58,323 nucleotides of DNA. It comes from Mycobacterium arosiense ATCC BAA-1401 = DSM 45069 (GTDB lineage Bacteria > Actinomycetota > Actinomycetes > Mycobacteriales > Mycobacteriaceae). The notes under the pieces are model-generated. The model searched no databases, had not been told where the DNA came from, and saw only the letters and a program-made list of their open reading frames with translations. Positions 27,758 through 37,168 of this stretch are shown piece by piece. The DNA lies in the NCBI RefSeq assembly GCF_002086125.1, contig NZ_MVHG01000025.1:1-58323 (forward strand). Direction: 5' to 3'. The translations under genes were made by a program, and so were the position numbers. Positions within the stretch are counted from its first letter, which is position 1; every line of letters begins with the position of its first letter.

Positions 27758-28861
27758 GTGAGGTTCGCTCGAGTTGGCGTCGCACCGAGCCTGGTGGCCG
27801 CCGTGGCCCTCGCGCTGGCGGGATGCGGCGACTCGAACTCGTCCGGCGCCAAGGCGTCGGTGGATTGCGGCGGCAAGAAGGTGCTCAAAGACAGCGGCTC
27901 GACCGCGCAGCAAAACGCCATCGAGCAGTTCGTCTACGCCTACGTGCGGGCCTGCCCGGGTTACACGCTGGATTACAACGCCAACGGATCCGGCGCCGGC
28001 GTGACCGAATTCCTGAACAACCAAACCGATCTCGCGGGTTCAGATGTCCCCCTGGACCCGTCGACCGGCCAGAACGACCGGGCGGCGCAGCGATGCGGTT
28101 CGTCGGCGTGGGATCTGCCCACGGTGTTCGGGCCGATCGCGATCACTTACCACCTCAGCAACGTCAGCGGGCTGAAGCTGGACGGGCCCACCGCCGCGAA
28201 GATCTTCAACGGCACCATCACCAAGTGGGACGATCCGGCGCTCAAGGCCATCAACCCGGGCCTGAACCTGCCGTCGACGCCCATCACGGTCATCTTCCGC
28301 AGCGACAAATCCGGCACCACCGCCAATTTCCAGAAGTATCTCGACGGCGCGTCCGACGGGGCCTGGGGCAAGGGCGGCAGCGAGACGTTCAACGGCGGCG
28401 TCGGGCAGGGCGCGGAGGGGAACAACGGCACGTCCGCGCTGCTGCAGAACACGGAGGGGTCGATCACCTACAACGAGTGGTCCTTCGCGGTGGGCAAGCA
28501 GTTAAGCATGGCGTCGATCATCACGTCGGCGGGTCCGGACGCGGTGCCGATCACCAAGGACTCCGTCGAAAAGACGATTGCCGGGGCGACCTTCCAGGGC
28601 CAGGGCTCGGACTCCAAGGATTTGGTGCTGGACACGTCGTCGTTCTACAAGCCGACACAGCCGGGCGCGTACCCGATCGTGCTGGCGACCTATGAAATCG
28701 TCTGCTCGAATTATCCGGACGCGGCCACGGGCAAGGCGGTGAAGGCGTTCATGCAGGCCGCGATCGGTCCGGGTCAGGACGGTTTGGACCAGTACGGTTC
28801 CATCCCGTTGCCCAGCTCGTTCACCACGAAGCTGTCGAGCGCGGTCAATGCGATTTCCTGA
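27758..28861 (+). CDS. pstS2: Phosphate-binding lipoprotein PstS2
   Basis: 367-residue lipoprotein (Rv0932c-like). The signal ends in lipobox LAGC at about residue 23; binding loops are [35 protein letters not shown] and [18 protein letters not shown], with [20 protein letters not shown] at 27758 has AAGGAG 5 nt upstream and gives a proper signal peptide; the longer open frame is not used. pknD follows after 33 bp on the same strand as in M. tuberculosis. Confidence 0.93.
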   Translation: MRFARVGVAPSLVAAVALALAGCGDSNSSGAKASVDCGGKKVLKDSGSTAQQNAIEQFVYAYVRACPGYTLDYNANGSGAGVTEFLNNQTDLAGSDVPLDPSTGQNDRAAQRCGSSAWDLPTVFGPIAITYHLSNVSGLKLDGPTAAKIFNGTITKWDDPALKAINPGLNLPSTPITVIFRSDKSGTTANFQKYLDGASDGAWGKGGSETFNGGVGQGAEGNNGTSALLQNTEGSITYNEWSFAVGKQLSMASIITSAGPDAVPITKDSVEKTIAGATFQGQGSDSKDLVLDTSSFYKPTQPGAYPIVLATYEIVCSNYPDAATGKAVKAFMQAAIGPGQDGLDQYGSIPLPSSFTTKLSSAVNAIS

Positions 28862-28894
28862 CCGACGTAAAGGACGAGTGAAAGGGGCTCGACG

Positions 28895-30886
28895 GTGAGC
28901 GATAACGGGCCGGCCTCGCGGGTCGGGTCCTGGTTCGGCCCCTACCGGCTGGTGCGGCTCCTGCGTCAGGGCGGCATGGGTGAGGTGTACGAGGCCGAGG
29001 ACACGCGCAAGCGGCGCTTGGTGGCCCTGAAACTGATTTCGCTGCAGTTCTCCGGCAATCCGGAGTTCCGCGCCCGCCTGCAGCGCGAGGCCGACATCGC
29101 GGGGCGGCTGACCGAACCGCATGTGGTGCCGATCCACGACTACGGCGAGATCGACGGGCGCTTCTTTGTGGAGATGCGCCTCGTCGATGGCGTCGACCTG
29201 GGCACGCTGTTGCACCGGGATGGCCCGCTGGCCGCGCCGCGGGCGATCGCCATCATCAGCCAGGTGGCCGCCGCGCTGGACGCGGCGCACGCCGCCGGGG
29301 TGACCCACCGTGACGTCACACCGGGCAACATCCTGGTCACTCCCAGCGACTTCGCGTACCTGGCCGATTTCGGCATCGCGCGGGCCGCGTCCGATCCGGG
29401 GCTGACCCAGGTCGGGACCGCGATCGGAACGTATTACTACATGGCCCCGGAACGATTCACCGACGACGATGTCACCCACAGCGTCGACATCTATTCCCTC
29501 GCATGCGTTTTGAGTGAGTGCCTGACCGGATCGCCCCCGTACCGGGCGGACACCGTCGAACGGCTGGTCGCCGCGCATCTGACGAAGACGGCCTTACCGC
29601 CCAGCCAAATGCGTCCCGGCGCGTTTCCGCCCGCCCTGGATCAGGTGATCGCCAAGGGCATGGCCAAGCATCCCGAGGAGCGCTATCGCACCGCCGGCGA
29701 ATTCGCCGCCGCCGCCCACGACGCGCTGACCACATCCGAGCAGCGGAAGGCCACCACGATCCTGCGCGAGGGGGAGAGCGCGGCCCAGCGCGCCGAGGCA
29801 TCGGGCCAGCGACCGGAGCGCGAGCCACACTCCGTGGTCCCATGGCCCGGCGCCGAGACCATGGCCGGTCCGGTGGCGTCGAGAACGGGTGGCGCCGGTT
29901 GGTCGGAGCGCTCCGGCCGCAACCCGTCGCTGATTCGCCCCGCACCAACGACATTCGGCCACGCCTACGGGTCCGGGCCGGACTTCGGGAGGCGCCCTGC
30001 GCCGATCGACAGCAAGCGAAGGCAGTGGATCATCGTCGGTGCGATCGCGCTCGTCGCCCTCGTCGCTTTCATCATGGCGGTCACCGGTTACCTGTCCACG
30101 CGGTCCTCGGGGCCAGAGCAGGCGTCCGGTCAAAGTGTGTTGCCGTTCAACGGTATTGATTTCCGCCTGTCCCCGGGCGGGGTGGCGCTGGACGGCGCCG
30201 GCGACGTCTACGTCACCAGCGAAGGCATGTACGGCCGGGTGGTGAAGCTGACGGCCGGTTCGAACGCCACGACGGTGCTGCCGTTCCACGGGCTCTACCA
30301 GCCCCAGGGTCTGGCGGTCGACGGGGCGGGCACGGTGTACGTCGCCGACTTCAACAACCGGGTGGTCAGTTTGGCCGCCGGCTCCAACGACCAGAAGGTG
30401 CTGCCGTTCACCGGTCTGAGCTATCCCGAGGGCGTCGCGATCGACAGCCAGGGCAGCGTGTACGTCGCCGACCGCGGCAATAGCAGGGTGCTGAAGCTGG
30501 CGGCCGGATCCAAAACCCAGATCGAGTTGCCGTTCAACGGGCTCAAGAATCCCGACGGCGTGGCCGTCGACGCCGCGGGCACCGTGTACGTCGCCGACAC
30601 CGACAACAACAGGATCGTGAAGCTCGACGTCAATTCAAACACTCAGACGGAGTTGCCGTTTCAAAACATCTCTGTGCCATGGGGCATCGCGGTGGACAAC
30701 AGCGGCACCGTCTACGTCACCGAACACGACAAGAGTGACGTGGTGAAGTTCCCGGCGGGCTCGAACGCGCCGACCGTCCTGCCGTTCGACGGACTCAACA
30801 CGCCGTTGGCCGTGGCGGTCGACAAGGACCGCAACGTCTACGCCGCCGACCGCGGCAACGACCGGGTGGTCAAGCTCACGCCGTGA
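28895..30886 (+). CDS. pknD: Ser/Thr protein kinase PknD with NHL-propeller sensor
   Basis: 663-residue receptor kinase. Kinase domain about 14-280: RQGGMGEVYEAED (glycine loop), Lys46 in LVALKL, catalytic loop HRDVTPGN with Asp140, DFG 158-160, activation loop up to MAPERF. A disordered linker, one membrane helix at about 378-400, then six NHL repeats (VYVAD...NRVVKL style, about 410-663) that form the outside beta-propeller. Compared with the usual HRDVKPEN, the catalytic-loop Lys is Thr142 (ACA at 29318) and Glu is Gly. It follows pstS2, so it likely senses an envelope cue tied to phosphate uptake. Confidence 0.93.
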   Translation: MSDNGPASRVGSWFGPYRLVRLLRQGGMGEVYEAEDTRKRRLVALKLISLQFSGNPEFRARLQREADIAGRLTEPHVVPIHDYGEIDGRFFVEMRLVDGVDLGTLLHRDGPLAAPRAIAIISQVAAALDAAHAAGVTHRDVTPGNILVTPSDFAYLADFGIARAASDPGLTQVGTAIGTYYYMAPERFTDDDVTHSVDIYSLACVLSECLTGSPPYRADTVERLVAAHLTKTALPPSQMRPGAFPPALDQVIAKGMAKHPEERYRTAGEFAAAAHDALTTSEQRKATTILREGESAAQRAEASGQRPEREPHSVVPWPGAETMAGPVASRTGGAGWSERSGRNPSLIRPAPTTFGHAYGSGPDFGRRPAPIDSKRRQWIIVGAIALVALVAFIMAVTGYLSTRSSGPEQASGQSVLPFNGIDFRLSPGGVALDGAGDVYVTSEGMYGRVVKLTAGSNATTVLPFHGLYQPQGLAVDGAGTVYVADFNNRVVSLAAGSNDQKVLPFTGLSYPEGVAIDSQGSVYVADRGNSRVLKLAAGSKTQIELPFNGLKNPDGVAVDAAGTVYVADTDNNRIVKLDVNSNTQTELPFQNISVPWGIAVDNSGTVYVTEHDKSDVVKFPAGSNAPTVLPFDGLNTPLAVAVDKDRNVYAADRGNDRVVKLTP

Positions 30887-30890
30887 GAGC

Positions 30891-32099
30891 CTACGGCGTG
30901 GGCTGAGACGCGCCCAGGTACTCCTCGGTGTGCTGGCCGAGGGCCGGGGGAGGGTCGGTGACCCAGCCAGCCGATGAGGCCTCGAAGCTGGAATACCGTG
31001 CCGGGGTGCGGATTACCGTGACCTCGTGCTCGCCCTCGCCGACCGGCAGGGCCAGCTCGTTCTCGGCGAACAGCGCGGTGCCGACCACCTGCTTCCAGGT
31101 GTAGGCGTGGCAGGCCATCAGGCCGCCCTCCTGTAGCAGCCGCACCCATTCGTCGGCGGTCTTGGCGGCCAGCGCCTTCTCGAGTTCCTCGGTCAGTTCG
31201 GGATAGTTGAGCGCCCGCGCGCGCTGGTCGACGAACCGCTCGTCGTCGCGCATGTCGGGCCGGCCGATGATCTCGCACAGCTTGTCCCAGTGCTTGGGCA
31301 CGTACGCGCTGATCACCAGGTAACCGTCGGCGGCCTTGAAGGCGTCCGATGGTTGAGTCGCGAAGCCAACGCCCTTGCGCCGCTTAGGTTTTGGTGCATC
31401 GGGCTTGGGGGTCTCGGTCGGCTTGTTCAGATGGATGGTCAGCTGGCTGGCCTGCAGGCTGACCGCGACGTCGTACATGGCGACCCGCACGACGTCGGCG
31501 ACGCCATGGCGCTCGCGGTTGAGCAGCGCGGCCAGCACCGCCTGGGCCAGCACGTGACCGCTGGCCGCGTCGACGAGCTGGAACGGGATGATCTGGGGTT
31601 TGCCGGTGGGCGTGGGCATTCCGGTGGTCATGCCCGACTCGGCGGCCACCATCAGGTCGACGCCCGGCCGGCTGCCCTCCGGCCCGTTGCCGCCGTACGC
31701 CGACAGGCGCGCGTAGATGAGCTTGGGATTGCGCGATTGCAGCTCGTCGGGGCCCAGGCCCATGCGTTCCATCACTCCGGGCCGAAACCCTTCCAACACA
31801 ACGTCCGCGGTATCGACCAGCCGCAGAATCTGTTCGGTGACCTCGTCGCTGCGCAGGTCGGCCAGCACCGACTTCTTGCCGCGGTTGTGGGGGAGGAACA
31901 GGGTGGCCAGCGGCGGGCGCCCGGGCAGGACGGCCGTGATGTGCCGGGCGGCCTCGCCGGCGGGTGCCTCGATCTTGATGACTTCGGCGCCCAGGTCGGC
32001 CAGCACCTGTCCGGCCATCGGGCCGGCGACGTTCTGGGTGAAGTCGAGCACCCGGAATCCGTCAAGTGGCTTGGCGGGCTTGCTGTTCGGCATCGTCAC
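30891..32099 (-). CDS. CaiB/BaiF family (class III) CoA-transferase (Rv3272-like)
   Basis: 402-residue class III CoA-transferase. N-terminal [20 protein letters not shown] and VIKIEAP are family signatures; [15 protein letters not shown] and [14 protein letters not shown] hold the usual catalytic-Asp region (GVDLMV). Substrate unknown. GTG at 32099 overlaps the stop of the methyltransferase (GTGA); ATG at 32093 is the alternative. The frame is open much further upstream through the methyltransferase, but that part is a shadow. M. tuberculosis Rv3272 holds the same place relative to Rv3271c and ctpC. Confidence 0.88.
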   Translation of the reverse strand: MTMPNSKPAKPLDGFRVLDFTQNVAGPMAGQVLADLGAEVIKIEAPAGEAARHITAVLPGRPPLATLFLPHNRGKKSVLADLRSDEVTEQILRLVDTADVVLEGFRPGVMERMGLGPDELQSRNPKLIYARLSAYGGNGPEGSRPGVDLMVAAESGMTTGMPTPTGKPQIIPFQLVDAASGHVLAQAVLAALLNRERHGVADVVRVAMYDVAVSLQASQLTIHLNKPTETPKPDAPKPKRRKGVGFATQPSDAFKAADGYLVISAYVPKHWDKLCEIIGRPDMRDDERFVDQRARALNYPELTEELEKALAAKTADEWVRLLQEGGLMACHAYTWKQVVGTALFAENELALPVGEGEHEVTVIRTPARYSSFEASSAGWVTDPPPALGQHTEEYLGASQPTP

Positions 32100-33019
32100 C
32101 CCGTCTTGTTCAGCACCGCGGTGCAGTAGTAGTTCTGGGCGAAGGGCGCATCGGGGTCGGTCGACTGCAGCGGCAGTCCGTGGTTGGCCAGCAGCTGGTT
32201 GAGCGGGGTGCGGACCGGCTGCCAGCCCCGCTGCTGCAGATAGGTCGCCACGTCGTTGCGCTCGCCGGGGAAGCCCAGCTCGCCCAGGGCGATGTCCAGG
32301 CCATTGCGCCGCCACTTCTCGCTCGCGGCGTTCAAAGCGTCGCCGTTGATCCCCGTGTTCGCGAAGACCTCCACCACCAGCTGACTGCCGTCGGCGGACA
32401 GGGCGGTGATGTTGTCCAGCAAGCGATCCTGGGCCTCGGGCGGCAGGAAGCCGACCAGTCCCTCGGCCGCCCAGGCGGCGGGGCGCCCGGTGTCGAAGCC
32501 GGCCTGGCGCAGCGCCGACGGCCAGTCGTGGCGCAGGTCGATCGCAACGGCGCGCACCTCGGCGGTGGGCTGGGCGCCGAGTTGGGCGATGGTGGCGGCC
32601 TTGAACTCGAGGACCTGCGGCTGGTCGATCTCGAACACCGTGGTGCCCGGCGCCCACGCCAGCCGATACGCGCGGGCGTCCAGGCCGGAGGCCAGGACGA
32701 CCACCTGGTCGATGGCCGGATCTTTCTGGGCGCCCGCCTCGGCGAAGAAGGCGTCGATGTAGCGGGTGCGGGCGGCCATCATGTCGGTCATGCGTTGCAT
32801 GCCCCACGGGGCGCCGGGCTGGTCGACATCGGCGGAGTCCAGTTCGCCGGCGGCCCAGCGGGTCATGAAGTCGACACCGACAGCGCGTACCAGCGGCTCG
32901 GCGAACCGGTCGTCGATCAGCCCGTCCAGGGTGGCGCGGGCGCGCCCGGCGGCCACCATGGTGGCCGTCGCTCCCACGCTGGTCGCCAGGTCCCAGGTGT
33001 CGTCGTTGGTGCGCGCCAC
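32096..33019 (-). CDS. TIGR00027-family SAM-dependent methyltransferase
   Basis: 307-residue protein of the mycobacterial leucine-carboxymethyltransferase-like family (PPM2/TIGR00027). N-terminal [19 protein letters not shown] is the family hallmark; [15 protein letters not shown] is the SAM loop; [17 protein letters not shown] follows. GTG at 33019 is chosen since family members start [16 protein letters not shown] and AAGGA lies upstream; a TTG at 33037 also exists. Substrate unknown. Coupled to the CoA-transferase. M. tuberculosis has members elsewhere, not here. Confidence 0.87.
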   Translation of the reverse strand: MARTNDDTWDLATSVGATATMVAAGRARATLDGLIDDRFAEPLVRAVGVDFMTRWAAGELDSADVDQPGAPWGMQRMTDMMAARTRYIDAFFAEAGAQKDPAIDQVVVLASGLDARAYRLAWAPGTTVFEIDQPQVLEFKAATIAQLGAQPTAEVRAVAIDLRHDWPSALRQAGFDTGRPAAWAAEGLVGFLPPEAQDRLLDNITALSADGSQLVVEVFANTGINGDALNAASEKWRRNGLDIALGELGFPGERNDVATYLQQRGWQPVRTPLNQLLANHGLPLQSTDPDAPFAQNYYCTAVLNKTG

Positions 33020-33131
33020 TCCCCAATCCTTCCGCAATCCCTTTCGAGCCCCTTGCGAGGCTGGTTAGCCAGAATAACGATACGGTCTCCCGGCCGTTTC
33101 GCGTCCCGGCCCCGAGCCGGCCCGCCCTAGC

Positions 33132-33795
33132 ATGGGCCGAGTGGAAACGCTGGCCCCGATCGCCGAGTCGCCGCGCGCGGTCACGCGCGATATCGCCTGG
33201 CGGCGCAGTGCCCACGCGGCGCGGCGGCTCGCCTGGCTGAGCCTGGCCGCGGTGCTCGTCGAAGGCGTCGTCGGGCTGTGGCAGGGGCTGGCGGTCGGAT
33301 CGGTCGCGCTCACCGGGTGGGCGCTGGGCGGCGGGGCCGAGGCGCTGGGCAGCGCGATGGTGGTGTGGCGCTTCAGCGGCTCCCGCACGCTGAGTAAGTC
33401 GGCCGAGCGACGCGCGCAGCGGGGCGTGGCGGTGTCGTTCTTTCTGACGGCCCCCTACGTCGCCGCCGAGTCGCTGCGCGACCTGACCGACGGACACCAC
33501 GCCGACCCGTCGGTGATCGGCATGGGGCTGACCGCCGTCGCCCCGGTGCTGATGCTGGCGCTTGGCTGGGCCAACCATCGGCTCGGCACGCGGCTGGACT
33601 CGGGCGCCACCCGCGGCGAGGGCACCCAGAACTACCTGTGTGCCGCGCAGTCGGCCGGTGTGCTGGCGGGCCTGGCGGCGACGGCGCTGTGGTCCGGCGG
33701 CTGGTGGATCGACCCCACGATCGGGCTCGGGATCGCCGGCATCGCCGTCCCGCAGGCGTGTCCACGCCTGGCGCGGACACGCCTGCGGCTGCTGA
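33132..33795 (+). pseudogene. Membrane protein (Rv3271c-like), probable frameshift near its end
   Basis: About 220 residues with four to six hydrophobic helices (AWLSLAAVLVEGVVGLWQGL; GMGLTAVAPVLMLALGW and others) and the cation-efflux-like words SGATRGEGTQNYLCAAQS and WWIDPTIGLGIAGIAV. In the first frame the sequence runs past 33755 into Arg-rich nonsense overlapping ctpC to 33947. In the next frame it would end RVHAWRGHACGC at 33795, a natural-looking tail that stops 3 bp before the ctpC end. One extra base near 33755 explains both. Could be a true mutation or a sequencing error. Function unknown. Confidence 0.7.
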
Positions 33796-33798
33796 CTC

Positions 33799-36030
33799 CT
33801 AGCCGGCGCGATCGCCGTTCGCCGCGCCGCGCGGCGCATCCAGCCGGTAGCGGATCAGCCGGGAACTGTTGGCCACCACCGCCACCGACGAGGCGTTGTG
33901 CAAAATCGCGGCCAGCACGGGGGACAGCGCCCCGCCCGCGCCGATGATCAGCCCGGCGGCGTTGACGGCGATGGACATGCCGTAGTTCTCCCGGATGACG
34001 TCGACCGCGCGGGCCCCCAGATCGCGCACGTCGAGCAGCCGGTGCAGGTCGTCGTTGGCCAGCGCCACGTCGGCGGTCTCGACGGCGACGTCGGTGCCGG
34101 CCAGCCCCATGGCGATGCCGATGTCGGCCGCGGCCAGGGCGGGCGCGTCGTTGATCCCGTCGCCGACCATGCCGACGGTGTAGCCCTCGTCCTGCAGGTC
34201 GCGCACCGCCGCGAGCTTGTCCTCCGGCATCACCTCGGCGCGCCACTCGTCGATCCCGAGCTCGCCCGCGACCACCTCGGCGATGTCCGGGTGATCCCCG
34301 GTGAGCATCACGATGCGACGAATACCGTTGGCGCGCAACTGCTTCAGCACCGCGGCGGCCTCGGGCCGCACCTCGTCGCGCAAACTGATCAGCCCCACCA
34401 GCTTGCCGTCGACCGCCAGCAGCAGCGGGGTCTCGGCCTGACGGCGCAGCCGGTCCACCCACTCCGAGGCCTTCTTGGACACCCGCACCTTCTCGGCGCG
34501 CAACAGCCCGGGGCTGCCCAGCAGCAGGGTCCGGCCGTCGGCCCAGGTCCGCATGCCCAGGCCCACCAGGACCTCGCACTCCTCGTGCGGCGGGATGGTG
34601 ATGTGGCGTTCCTCGGTGGACCGGATCACCGCCTCGGCCAGCGGATGCCGGGAGTGGATCTCCGAGCTCGCCGCGTACGCGAGCACCTGCTCGGGCTGCC
34701 AGTCGGAATGCAGCGCAATGATGTTGGTCACCACCGGGCGCCCGACCGTCAGCGTGCCGGTCTTGTCGAACACGATCGCGTCCACCTGGCCGGCCTGTTC
34801 GAGGTGCGAGCCGCCCTTGATCAGGATGCCGCGCCGGGCGCCGTTGCCGATCGCCGCGCTGATCGCGGTCGGCGTCGCCAGGCCCACCGCGCACGGGCAG
34901 GCGATCAACAGCATGGTCATCGCGCGGCGGACGTCTCCGGTGACGGCCAGCGTGATGGCCGAGACGATGAACGAGGTGGGAACGAAACGGCGCGAAAAAT
35001 TTTCGCCGACCGTCTGGATGGGCGCCCGATCGTGCTGGGCCTCCTCGACCCGGGCGATGATGCGGCCGATGGTGGTCTGGTTGCCCACGGCGCGGGCGCG
35101 CACCACCAGGCGTCCGCGCACCACCACAGAGCCCGCGTGCACGTGCGCGCCGAGAGCCACGGCCACCGGCAGGTTCTCCCCGGTGATCGCGGACTGGTTG
35201 ACGATCGCCTCGCCGCCGACCACCTCGCCGTCGACCGGGATGGCCACATGGTCGTGCACCACCACGTCGTCGCCGATCTGCACGGTGTCGATGGGCACCT
35301 GAACTTCGGTGCCGGCCTCGGGGCCGCCGTCGAGCCGGATCCACGCCGTGTCCTGGCTGCCGCGCAGCAGTTCGGAGATGGCGCGGCGGGTCCGCCGCAG
35401 CGTCAGATCCTGAAGGTACTCACCGATATTGAGCAGCCACAGCACCGTCAGCGCGACGACGTTCTCCCGCAACACCAGGCTCGCCACGGTCGCCGCCGAG
35501 ACGAGCGCGTCGGTTCCGGCCCGGCCCGAGCGCAACGAGCGCAGCGCGCCGCGCAGGAAGGGATAGCCGGTGAAGACGGTGACGCCGGTGGCGAACAGCC
35601 GGCCGCTGGGGCCCAGCAGCGGCGGGCGGGCGAAGACGTAGCGGCGCACCCCCAGCAGGGCCAGCGCGGCGCCGCCGATCACCATGCGCAGCACGTCGGC
35701 GTTGCGGATCTCCTCCGAATGCGGCGCGCGGGCCGGGATCAGTTCGGCGGCGAGGTGCGCCGCCTCGCCGATGGCGGCCAGCACCGAGGACCGGTCGGTG
35801 CGCCGGGGCGAATACCAGACGACGACCGACCCGGTTCGCGGGTAGGCGTGCACCACGCGAACGCCCGCGCACTTGGCGACGGCCTCTTCGACCGCCACGG
35901 CACGCCGGGGGTCGGCGCGCACCCACCCGACGGCCACCCGCATCCGTCCGGCCGCATCCGAAATGACCTGCAGCCCAGAGTCTTCGGTTCGCTCCTCGGC
36001 TGCGATGTCGGGGACCAGGGCCAGCTCCAT
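33799..36030 (-). CDS. ctpC: P1B-type metal-transporting ATPase CtpC
   Basis: 743-residue P-type ATPase that exports Zn (with Mn also reported) in M. tuberculosis. Seen: VSDAAGRMRVAVGWVRADPR in the N-terminal HMA-like domain, eight helices, IACPCAVGLATPTA (CPC metal site), DKTGTLTVGRPV (phosphorylated Asp), SEIHSRHPLAEAV (HP motif) and GMVGDGINDAPAL. ATG at 36030 gives a 20-residue N-terminal extension compared with M. tuberculosis (MTLEVVSDAAG). It lies 11 bp after pacL1 on the same strand. All catalytic motifs are whole. Confidence 0.95.
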   Translation of the reverse strand: MELALVPDIAAEERTEDSGLQVISDAAGRMRVAVGWVRADPRRAVAVEEAVAKCAGVRVVHAYPRTGSVVVWYSPRRTDRSSVLAAIGEAAHLAAELIPARAPHSEEIRNADVLRMVIGGAALALLGVRRYVFARPPLLGPSGRLFATGVTVFTGYPFLRGALRSLRSGRAGTDALVSAATVASLVLRENVVALTVLWLLNIGEYLQDLTLRRTRRAISELLRGSQDTAWIRLDGGPEAGTEVQVPIDTVQIGDDVVVHDHVAIPVDGEVVGGEAIVNQSAITGENLPVAVALGAHVHAGSVVVRGRLVVRARAVGNQTTIGRIIARVEEAQHDRAPIQTVGENFSRRFVPTSFIVSAITLAVTGDVRRAMTMLLIACPCAVGLATPTAISAAIGNGARRGILIKGGSHLEQAGQVDAIVFDKTGTLTVGRPVVTNIIALHSDWQPEQVLAYAASSEIHSRHPLAEAVIRSTEERHITIPPHEECEVLVGLGMRTWADGRTLLLGSPGLLRAEKVRVSKKASEWVDRLRRQAETPLLLAVDGKLVGLISLRDEVRPEAAAVLKQLRANGIRRIVMLTGDHPDIAEVVAGELGIDEWRAEVMPEDKLAAVRDLQDEGYTVGMVGDGINDAPALAAADIGIAMGLAGTDVAVETADVALANDDLHRLLDVRDLGARAVDVIRENYGMSIAVNAAGLIIGAGGALSPVLAAILHNASSVAVVANSSRLIRYRLDAPRGAANGDRAG

Positions 36031-36041
36031 GTCGAACCGAA

Positions 36042-36323
36042 TCAGTGCTCGTGGTCGTGGGTGGCGGCGACCGACGGGGTGGGGGCCTCCTCGCCGATGC
36101 GCTCGCGCGCCTCGGCCATGACGTCGGCGAGCCGCAGCCGCGCCGACTCGGCGGCCTCCTCGGCCTTGCGGGTGCCGCGCAGTCCGAGCTCGGCGCCCTT
36201 CACCGCGGTCTCGTGCAGCGGCGCCTTGGCCACTGCCTTGCGCACCACCTCGTAGGCCGTCACGCCGACCAAGCCGGTGACCACCGTGCCTGCCGCCTTC
36301 GCCAAGAGCCCGTACACCGCCAT
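36042..36323 (-). CDS. pacL1: PacL1-like P-ATPase-associated protein (DUF1490, Rv3269-like)
   Basis: 93-residue protein, same length as Rv3269. An N-terminal membrane helix (VYGLLAKAAGTVVTGLVGVT), a basic and amphipathic middle (KAEEAAESARLRLADVM) and a His/Asp/Glu metal-binding tail, THDHEH. PacL1 is a membrane chaperone that binds Zn and stabilises CtpC. Start ATG at 36323 has AAGGTT upstream. First gene of the pacL1-ctpC pair. Confidence 0.88.
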   Translation of the reverse strand: MAVYGLLAKAAGTVVTGLVGVTAYEVVRKAVAKAPLHETAVKGAELGLRGTRKAEEAAESARLRLADVMAEARERIGEEAPTPSVAATHDHEH

Positions 36324-36390
36324 CGCCGCAACCTTCCTTTCTCGTCTCGCGTTCACCCCATGCCCGCACGACGTTAACATCGAAATATAG

Positions 36391-36408
36391 CGATATCAAT
36401 ATGTATCG
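36391..36408. promoter_or_regulatory. AT-rich inverted repeat upstream of pacL1-ctpC
   Basis: CGATA and TATCG arms with an 8-bp AT spacer, within an AT-rich patch 68-85 nt before pacL1. Metal-responsive ArsR/SmtB operators have this general look. No regulator gene is adjacent. Confidence 0.35.
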
Positions 36409-36433
36409 GTGGCGTGGGCGGGGTCGGGGCTCG

Positions 36434-37162
36434 CTACAGCACCCGGGTGACTTTTTCGGTCTCGATCCGGCGCTGGTGCGCGGCCGGGTCGGGGTTGGCC
36501 ACCTGTACCAGTGAGGCGCCGACGGCCATGATCGCCAGCAGGTGATCCACCAGCTCGGCGGGCCCGGACCACGAGGCGCCGGAGAGCACCCGGTCAGCGG
36601 ATGTCAATTCCCTTGCCGCGGCGGAGGTTTCGCAATCGGCCAGCACCTCGTCGGCGTATCGCCCGCCCAGCGCCGGACCGGGCCGCGCTTCGGGAACGAT
36701 CTGATCGCCGTGCACCCGCACCGCGGTGGCGTAGTCGGTCACGCCGATCGGCAGGTCGGGTGCCGGGCGGCCGAACGGGTCCAGCGACAGCACCGCCACC
36801 TCGCCGCCGGCCACCGCGTCGTCGGCCTCGTCGAGTCGGTCGGCCGTGCACAGTGCGATGTCGACGCCCAGGTCGCCGGGGCCAGCTAGCACCGCCTCGG
36901 CGCCGATCCACCACACCCCGAACAGCACCGCCGCCGTCTGCCAGTGCGCGGGCAACAGGATCGCCACCCGGCTGGCCGGCCCGGCGCCCAGCTCGTCGCG
37001 CAGCAGGTTGGCGGTCTTGGCCGCCCAGTTGGCCAGCGTCGCGCCGGACAATTCGATGCGCTCGCCGGTGCTGTCGTCGTAGTAGGTGATGCGGGGTCCC
37101 ACCGGATCGGCCCGCAGCATCGGATCGAGGATGGCCCCGCTCAGCGTGATCGGTTGCGGCAC
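36434..37162 (-). CDS. TIGR03089-family protein, AMP-binding-like (Rv3268-like)
   Basis: 242-residue protein resembling only the N-terminal half of acyl-CoA synthetases: PRITYYDDSTGERIELSGAT, LANWAAKTANLLRDELGAGP and VAILLPAHWQTAAVLFGVWW. The P-loop is degenerate (VLSGASWSG) and the C-terminal catalytic lobe is absent, so ligase activity is unlikely. Family is confined to actinobacteria and its role is unknown. It ends with GC-rich DNA and is followed by the pacL1 control region. Confidence 0.82.
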   Translation of the reverse strand: MPQPITLSGAILDPMLRADPVGPRITYYDDSTGERIELSGATLANWAAKTANLLRDELGAGPASRVAILLPAHWQTAAVLFGVWWIGAEAVLAGPGDLGVDIALCTADRLDEADDAVAGGEVAVLSLDPFGRPAPDLPIGVTDYATAVRVHGDQIVPEARPGPALGGRYADEVLADCETSAAARELTSADRVLSGASWSGPAELVDHLLAIMAVGASLVQVANPDPAAHQRRIETEKVTRVL

Positions 37163-37168
37163 AGGTCG

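Noticed and set aside
30891..33839. 982-codon minus-strand frame suggesting a giant CoA-transferase fusion
   Set aside because: Only the last 402 codons match; the rest is an Arg-rich shadow of the methyltransferase and membrane protein genes.
33898..36255. 785-codon plus-strand open frame over ctpC
   Set aside because: Asp/Gln/His-rich mirror of a highly conserved P-type ATPase; no homology recognised.
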